Shown one piece after another: positions 60,656 through 64,000 of a stretch of DNA of 64,000 nt. Where the stretch lies: contig NZ_NKJI01000017.1 in assembly GCF_002277815.1 (NCBI RefSeq), positions 1 to 64,000 of the forward strand, given 5' to 3'. The notes below the pieces were generated by a model. It was not told the DNA's origin, ran no database searches, and saw nothing but the letters and a program-made list of their open reading frames with translations. Every line of letters begins with the position of its first letter. Position 1 is the stretch's first letter. A program made the position numbers and the translations under genes. The stretch is from Pseudomonas sp. ERMR1:02. Lineage in GTDB: Bacteria > Pseudomonadota > Gammaproteobacteria > Pseudomonadales > Pseudomonadaceae.

Positions 60656-61207
60656 ATGGCCATGCAAGCGTACTTAACCATCGTTGGACAGGACGGCAAG
60701 AAGCTCACGATGGGTGCATCCAGCCCCGAATCCATTGGCAGCACTTACAAAGAAAGTTACAAAGAAAGTTACAAAGACGAAGCCAGCACCGACGAAGAAA
60801 ACCCCGAAGACAGGATCATGATTCAAGCATTCAGCCATCAGGTGATGAGTGCCCGTAATACCCAGACTGGTCAGCCGACAGGTGGGCGCATTCACAAACC
60901 TTTGGTAATCACCAAGATTTTCGACAAGACCTCTCCCCTGCTGCTAGAAGCGCTGCATGAGGGCGACCGCTTGCAAAGTGTGAAAATCGATTGGTACCGC
61001 AACTCTGCCGGGGGAAAACGCGAGCACTATTACACTACCGAACTTGAAGAGGCGGTTATCGTTGAAATCAAGGACTATATGGACATCTGCCAAAATCCGG
61101 AGAAGATGGACCCTCTGCACTTGGAGGAAGTGCACTTCAGTTACCGCAAAATCACCGTAACCCACGTGGCAGCGAGTACCTCGGGTGTCTCTGACTGGAA
61201 CGACTAA
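60656..61207 (+). CDS. hcp: Hcp-family type VI secretion protein (orphan)
   Basis: 183 residues. Hcp ring-tube protein of the T6SS: QAYLTIVGQDGKKLTMGASS, IHKPLVITKIFDKTSPLLLE, QSVKIDWYRNSAGGKREHYY, EVHFSYRKITVTH. Typical length is 160-172; the excess comes from an insert after SIGS with tandem YKES units and an acidic run (SYKESYKDEASTDEE). No T6SS machinery or VgrG is near, so it is an orphan hcp that probably feeds a distant apparatus. Confidence 0.92.
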   Translation: MAMQAYLTIVGQDGKKLTMGASSPESIGSTYKESYKESYKDEASTDEENPEDRIMIQAFSHQVMSARNTQTGQPTGGRIHKPLVITKIFDKTSPLLLEALHEGDRLQSVKIDWYRNSAGGKREHYYTTELEEAVIVEIKDYMDICQNPEKMDPLHLEEVHFSYRKITVTHVAASTSGVSDWND

Positions 61208-61536
61208 CCCCGCTCTTTCAGAACTAATGATTAGTTTATTTACATAATGCGATAGGAGCTACCAAGCGGAAGGTGTTCGCCCAGTGCAATGGCCTCGGCA
61301 TTCCATGCACTGGTAAAGAGCCGTAACACTGGGCGAACGGGGCGTATTTTAATTGAAGTCGTTGAAGATGTCCGCGCCTGAAACGTGAAATTTGCCGATA
61401 CATGTTTTAACAGATGTCGGCCAAAAATATTATTAAGCCCCCCCCGCTGTTCAAACTCACCAATTCGTCCATAAAAGATTATTCCTATACAAAAAATTGT
61501 ACAGGAACAATCACACATTAGAGCTGACGCTCAACT
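61208..61536. other. Intergenic region with overlapping inverted repeats
   Basis: Two mutually exclusive stems: GTTCGCCCAGTG (61275-61286) with CACTGGGCGAAC (61327-61338), and CCAGTGCA (61281-61288) with TGCACTGG (61306-61313). No convincing gene; the minus-strand frame here lacks any coding signature. Confidence 0.5.
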
Positions 61537-62115
61537 TTAGTGTTTGCTGGTCACTGTCAGTATGTCGGTATACGTCACGTAGACGCTTTGCCCGACTTTC
61601 AGATCCTTCAATTTTGCTTGAACTTCCGGGCGCTCGACATCGACAGTTTTGGACTGGCCTTTGGGGTTAATAAAGGTCACCTGGTTTTTCTTCACGTCGA
61701 TATGGGTGATTTTCAGCTGCACCTGCACCTGACGATAGGCCTCGCCACCGGGTTTAGAACTGCCCGGCGCCGCGCGGACCTCGCCGGTGCGCTCGGTGCT
61801 GCCTGGCAGGCCTTTGTCGATGTCGGTATCGAGATAGGCCGCAACGGCGCGGGTGACTTTGATATGGACCTGATCACCGGGCTTCAGGTTACCGAGGTTC
61901 TTGGCTTTGTCGGTCAGTTGCACAGTGGCCTGACGACCTTCCGGCCCCTCAAGGACGACCTGATGGTTGGCCGCATCGACCGAAACGACTTTAGTAGTGA
62001 TCTGATCAGCTTCCACGACCGCAGACAGCGGAATATCGGCTGCAACGGCACTCAGGCTGGCGGCGGACAGTAATGTGGCGAGGGTGATGGCTTTGGTCAG
62101 TGCGTGAAGTTTCAT
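61537..62115 (-). CDS. Periplasmic protein with repeated beta-rich halves
   Basis: 192 residues from MKLHALTKAITLATLLSAAS, a signal peptide with VAA cleavage. Two similar beta stretches (TKVVSVDAANHQVVLEGPEG and ITHIDVKKNQVTFINPKGQS), which suggests an internal duplication of an OB-like or barrel unit. No cysteine. Family not recognised. CATTCCCTG region precedes the start. Confidence 0.75.
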   Translation of the reverse strand: MKLHALTKAITLATLLSAASLSAVAADIPLSAVVEADQITTKVVSVDAANHQVVLEGPEGRQATVQLTDKAKNLGNLKPGDQVHIKVTRAVAAYLDTDIDKGLPGSTERTGEVRAAPGSSKPGGEAYRQVQVQLKITHIDVKKNQVTFINPKGQSKTVDVERPEVQAKLKDLKVGQSVYVTYTDILTVTSKH

Positions 62116-62248
62116 AGGCAGACATTCCCTGTGATCAATGACGACAAACGGCACCGAAGCAGGCTTCAATGCCGAGCGTGTCGATGAGCATAGACGCTGT
62201 TCACAGAGTCTTCGCCGCTGATCAACAAATCGTCGCAGGGCGTTCTTC

Positions 62249-62491
62249 TCAGGCATCGGGATCGTCGACTTCCCGAGCCACATTGATGGCCGGAGAGTCC
62301 TTGTGGGATTGTTCCGCCCTGGCCCTCAGGTTCTGCCATTGTTCGAGGTCAATCGCGCCCTGCCCCAACAGGTCATCGGCCAGAGCCAAAAGTTGCTGGT
62401 AATGGGCGTCGGGGGACTGTTGCCAGTAGGCCTCGTCTTCGAACAGACGCTCCCATGCGTCGAGGTCGGGCGGTGTGAGGTCTTCGCGCAT
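62249..62491 (-). CDS. Small acidic cytosolic protein
   Basis: 80 residues. MREDLTPPDLDAWERLFEDE and SPDAHYQQLLALADDLLG form a helix-rich acidic protein without signal or membrane helix. No known domain. It lies 62 bases from the AttH gene and in the same direction. Confidence 0.65.
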   Translation of the reverse strand: MREDLTPPDLDAWERLFEDEAYWQQSPDAHYQQLLALADDLLGQGAIDLEQWQNLRARAEQSHKDSPAINVAREVDDPDA

Positions 62492-62553
62492 CGCAGGCTC
62501 CGGTCAAAGGGCTTCTAAATTTAGGAGGCCAGCGCAACGCAGAGAGTTCCGAC

Positions 62554-63621
62554 TCAATATCCAGTCATCTCCAGATACCCCTGCCCGCCATGGCTGCCGC
62601 TCAACTGCACCGGGCCTTCCCAGTAGGGAATGCGCAGATCCATCCAGGCATTGGGGTTAAGCGCGCTGATGACGATGTCGAGGTGTTTGCCGGGAATCTG
62701 GATCGACCAGCGAACCGGCATCGAACGCCCGGCGACGCTGGCGGTGTTCTGCGGGGTGAGGCGAATGTCGGTGCCGTGCAGCAACTGCGTCTGGCCGTGG
62801 GCGTCGATCCACGTGCCGGTCAGATAAGGTGCGCCGTCCTTTTGCCGCATGCGATAGAGCATCACCTGTTCACCACTGTCCAGGTGCAGGGAAAACCAGT
62901 CCCAACCGGTCTGGTTGGCGGTCAGCGGCTGGCTGCTCCATTCGCGATCGAGCCACGCGGGACCACTGACCTGATAGCGCTTGCCCTCGATCTGCAGGGT
63001 GCCGCTGGCCTGGAAAAACGGCTGACTGTAGTAATACGACGCTTGGCCCTGTTCGGATTTTTGACTGAAGCCCTTGTCCCCTTGCAGCACAAGCGGCCGA
63101 TTCGACGTCAGCCGCAGTTGATAACTGAAAGCTTTGTCGCGGGCACTCAATTGCAGATCAGCCAGAGCGTCAGTCGACTGGCTGCTGAAACGCCAATCGT
63201 CGATCCATGCATTGAACGGCGCCAAACTCACCCCCGCCTGGCCGACGCCACCACGGGCATAGCGTTCGGCAGCGTGATGAATCGACGCAGAGGTTACGGC
63301 CGCGTGCCCCAGCCAGATCGTCTGGTTTTCCCAGCCAGCCACCTCGGGCGTGGCTTTCAAGGCACTGCGAAACAGCGTCCACTGCACACCGAATTCGTCG
63401 CCCTGCTCGTCCTTAAGGTTGGCGGTGACGTACCACCATTCAATGCGAAAACCATCGTGGGGGCCGTGATCCGCCGGAAATTTGAACGCCCGACCCGGCA
63501 CTACCGGCGTAAACGCAGCCGCTTGATTGCCCATCCCCGCAAAGCCTTTTTCCACGGGCACCGGTTGATCGCAGCCGCTCAACAGCACCGCCAACAGCAA
63601 TACTGCGCGTCTAATCCTCAT
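62554..63621 (-). CDS. AttH/carotenoid hydratase-type lipocalin lipoprotein
   Basis: 355 residues. Lipoprotein signal MRIRRAVLLLAVLLSGC with lipobox LSGC, then the AttH pattern (FKFPADHGPHDGFRIEWWYV, LKDEQGDEFGVQWTLFRSAL, FQASGTLQIEGKRYQVSGPA, WLDREWSSQPLTANQTGWDW). In other bacteria this protein accompanies an ABC permease of FtsX type, as here. Its start overlaps the end of that gene by 11 bases. Confidence 0.9.
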   Translation of the reverse strand: MRIRRAVLLLAVLLSGCDQPVPVEKGFAGMGNQAAAFTPVVPGRAFKFPADHGPHDGFRIEWWYVTANLKDEQGDEFGVQWTLFRSALKATPEVAGWENQTIWLGHAAVTSASIHHAAERYARGGVGQAGVSLAPFNAWIDDWRFSSQSTDALADLQLSARDKAFSYQLRLTSNRPLVLQGDKGFSQKSEQGQASYYYSQPFFQASGTLQIEGKRYQVSGPAWLDREWSSQPLTANQTGWDWFSLHLDSGEQVMLYRMRQKDGAPYLTGTWIDAHGQTQLLHGTDIRLTPQNTASVAGRSMPVRWSIQIPGKHLDIVISALNPNAWMDLRIPYWEGPVQLSGSHGGQGYLEMTGY

Positions 63622-64000
63622 GGGCAAACGTCCTCAGCAAGTCCGCCGGCTGCGTGCGATACAACGAGTACAGCGGCCACGCCGAGGCCAGCAACGTCGC
63701 CACCAGCGCCAGCCCCATCAACTGCAGCAATTGCACTGGAAACACCCGCAATGGCAGGCGCCAACCGAAAGCCTGAACGTTGATTACCGTGTCCAGGCAC
63801 CACGCCAGCGCAATCCCCAACGGCAACGCCAATACCAGCGTCAACAGCGCCAGCAACCAGGTTTGCCCAAGATTGAGCAGCATCAGCTGCCGGCGGGTCA
63901 CGCCCAACGCCCAAAGCGGCGCCAATTGCCCGAGACGGCTCTGGCTTTGGGTCAGCAAACTGATAAACAGCGCCACGCCGGCCACACAGAGGGTCAGGCT
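63611..64000 (-). CDS. FtsX-type ABC transporter permease, C-terminal part
   Basis: Partial, open to the right edge; 129 codons are present. Transmembrane segments VAGVALFISLLTQ, LGQTWLLALLTLVLALPLGI and LLQLMGLALVATLLASAWPL with ALGVTRRQLMLLNLG typical of FtsX C-terminal domains. Operon with the AttH lipocalin; an ATPase gene is expected outside the window. Confidence 0.9.
   Translation of the reverse strand, partial: SLTLCVAGVALFISLLTQSQSRLGQLAPLWALGVTRRQLMLLNLGQTWLLALLTLVLALPLGIALAWCLDTVINVQAFGWRLPLRVFPVQLLQLMGLALVATLLASAWPLYSLYRTQPADLLRTFAHED

Noticed and set aside
61240..61518. Possible 92-residue minus-strand gene downstream of hcp
   Set aside because: No ribosome site and no known domain; its sequence overlaps inverted repeats. 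Could still be an immunity gene relic, but unsupported.

Overview
The window is chromosomal DNA from a Pseudomonas, most likely of the P. fluorescens group. The evidence is high GC with AT-rich promoters, a dhcR-dhcA-dhcB-atoB block in the P. aeruginosa order, LigD, Ohr, phosphatidylcholine synthase, CobF, HglS and Hcp homologues of pseudomonad type, and about 25 REP palindromes of the gtaggagcgagc type in the intergenic gaps. No rRNA, tRNA, CRISPR or prophage was seen; the only complete mobile element is one IS256-family insertion.

Layout. 0-16.7 kb: broken mug, TetR regulator, three-gene tripartite efflux operon, aldo/keto reductase and LysR pair, broken DUF2790 gene, membrane protein, ohr, an IS256 element inside a long intergenic repeat, small secreted proteins, cytochrome c, HD-domain gene, a fadL-type pseudogene and a DUF3313 lipoprotein. 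16.7-24.3 kb: ligD, DUF533 protein, phosphatidylcholine synthase, DUF488, methyltransferase, DUF4242, AraC regulator. 24.4-30.5 kb: dipZ, a small CxxxxC secreted protein, DUF2790, a two-component system and an HvfB/HvfC (MNIO plus partner) operon; three copies of one 16-bp direct-repeat box link these into a probable regulon. 31-41 kb: methyltransferase, sirtuin, the dhc/ato ketoacid operon, an NADP-binding protein, LysR, a decayed mntH, two membrane proteins. 41-53 kb: antitoxin with a gutted toxin, secreted esterase, aspartoacylase-family protein, arginine/ornithine binding protein, amidotransferase, rhodanese, FtrA-like regulator, cobF plus histidine phosphatase, an orphan aruFG pair, oxaloacetate decarboxylase. 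53-64 kb: MASE2-GGDEF cyclase, Baeyer-Villiger monooxygenase plus hydrolase, hglS, DJ-1 protein, orphan Hcp, secreted protein, AttH lipocalin and the end of an FtsX-type permease.

A striking property is that nine genes are broken by one- or two-base losses, nearly all in short homopolymers, and all of them read through cleanly when the base is restored. This looks more like uncorrected sequencing error than biology. It is distinct from three truly decayed loci: the fadL-type gene with an internal deletion, the mntH tail with in-frame stops, and the toxin reduced to its last residues.

The most promising candidate for something not yet described is the 24.4-30.5 kb cluster: a two-component system whose predicted box stands before itself, before a secreted-protein/DipZ operon and before an MNIO/HvfC pair that lacks any recognisable HvfA or BufA precursor.
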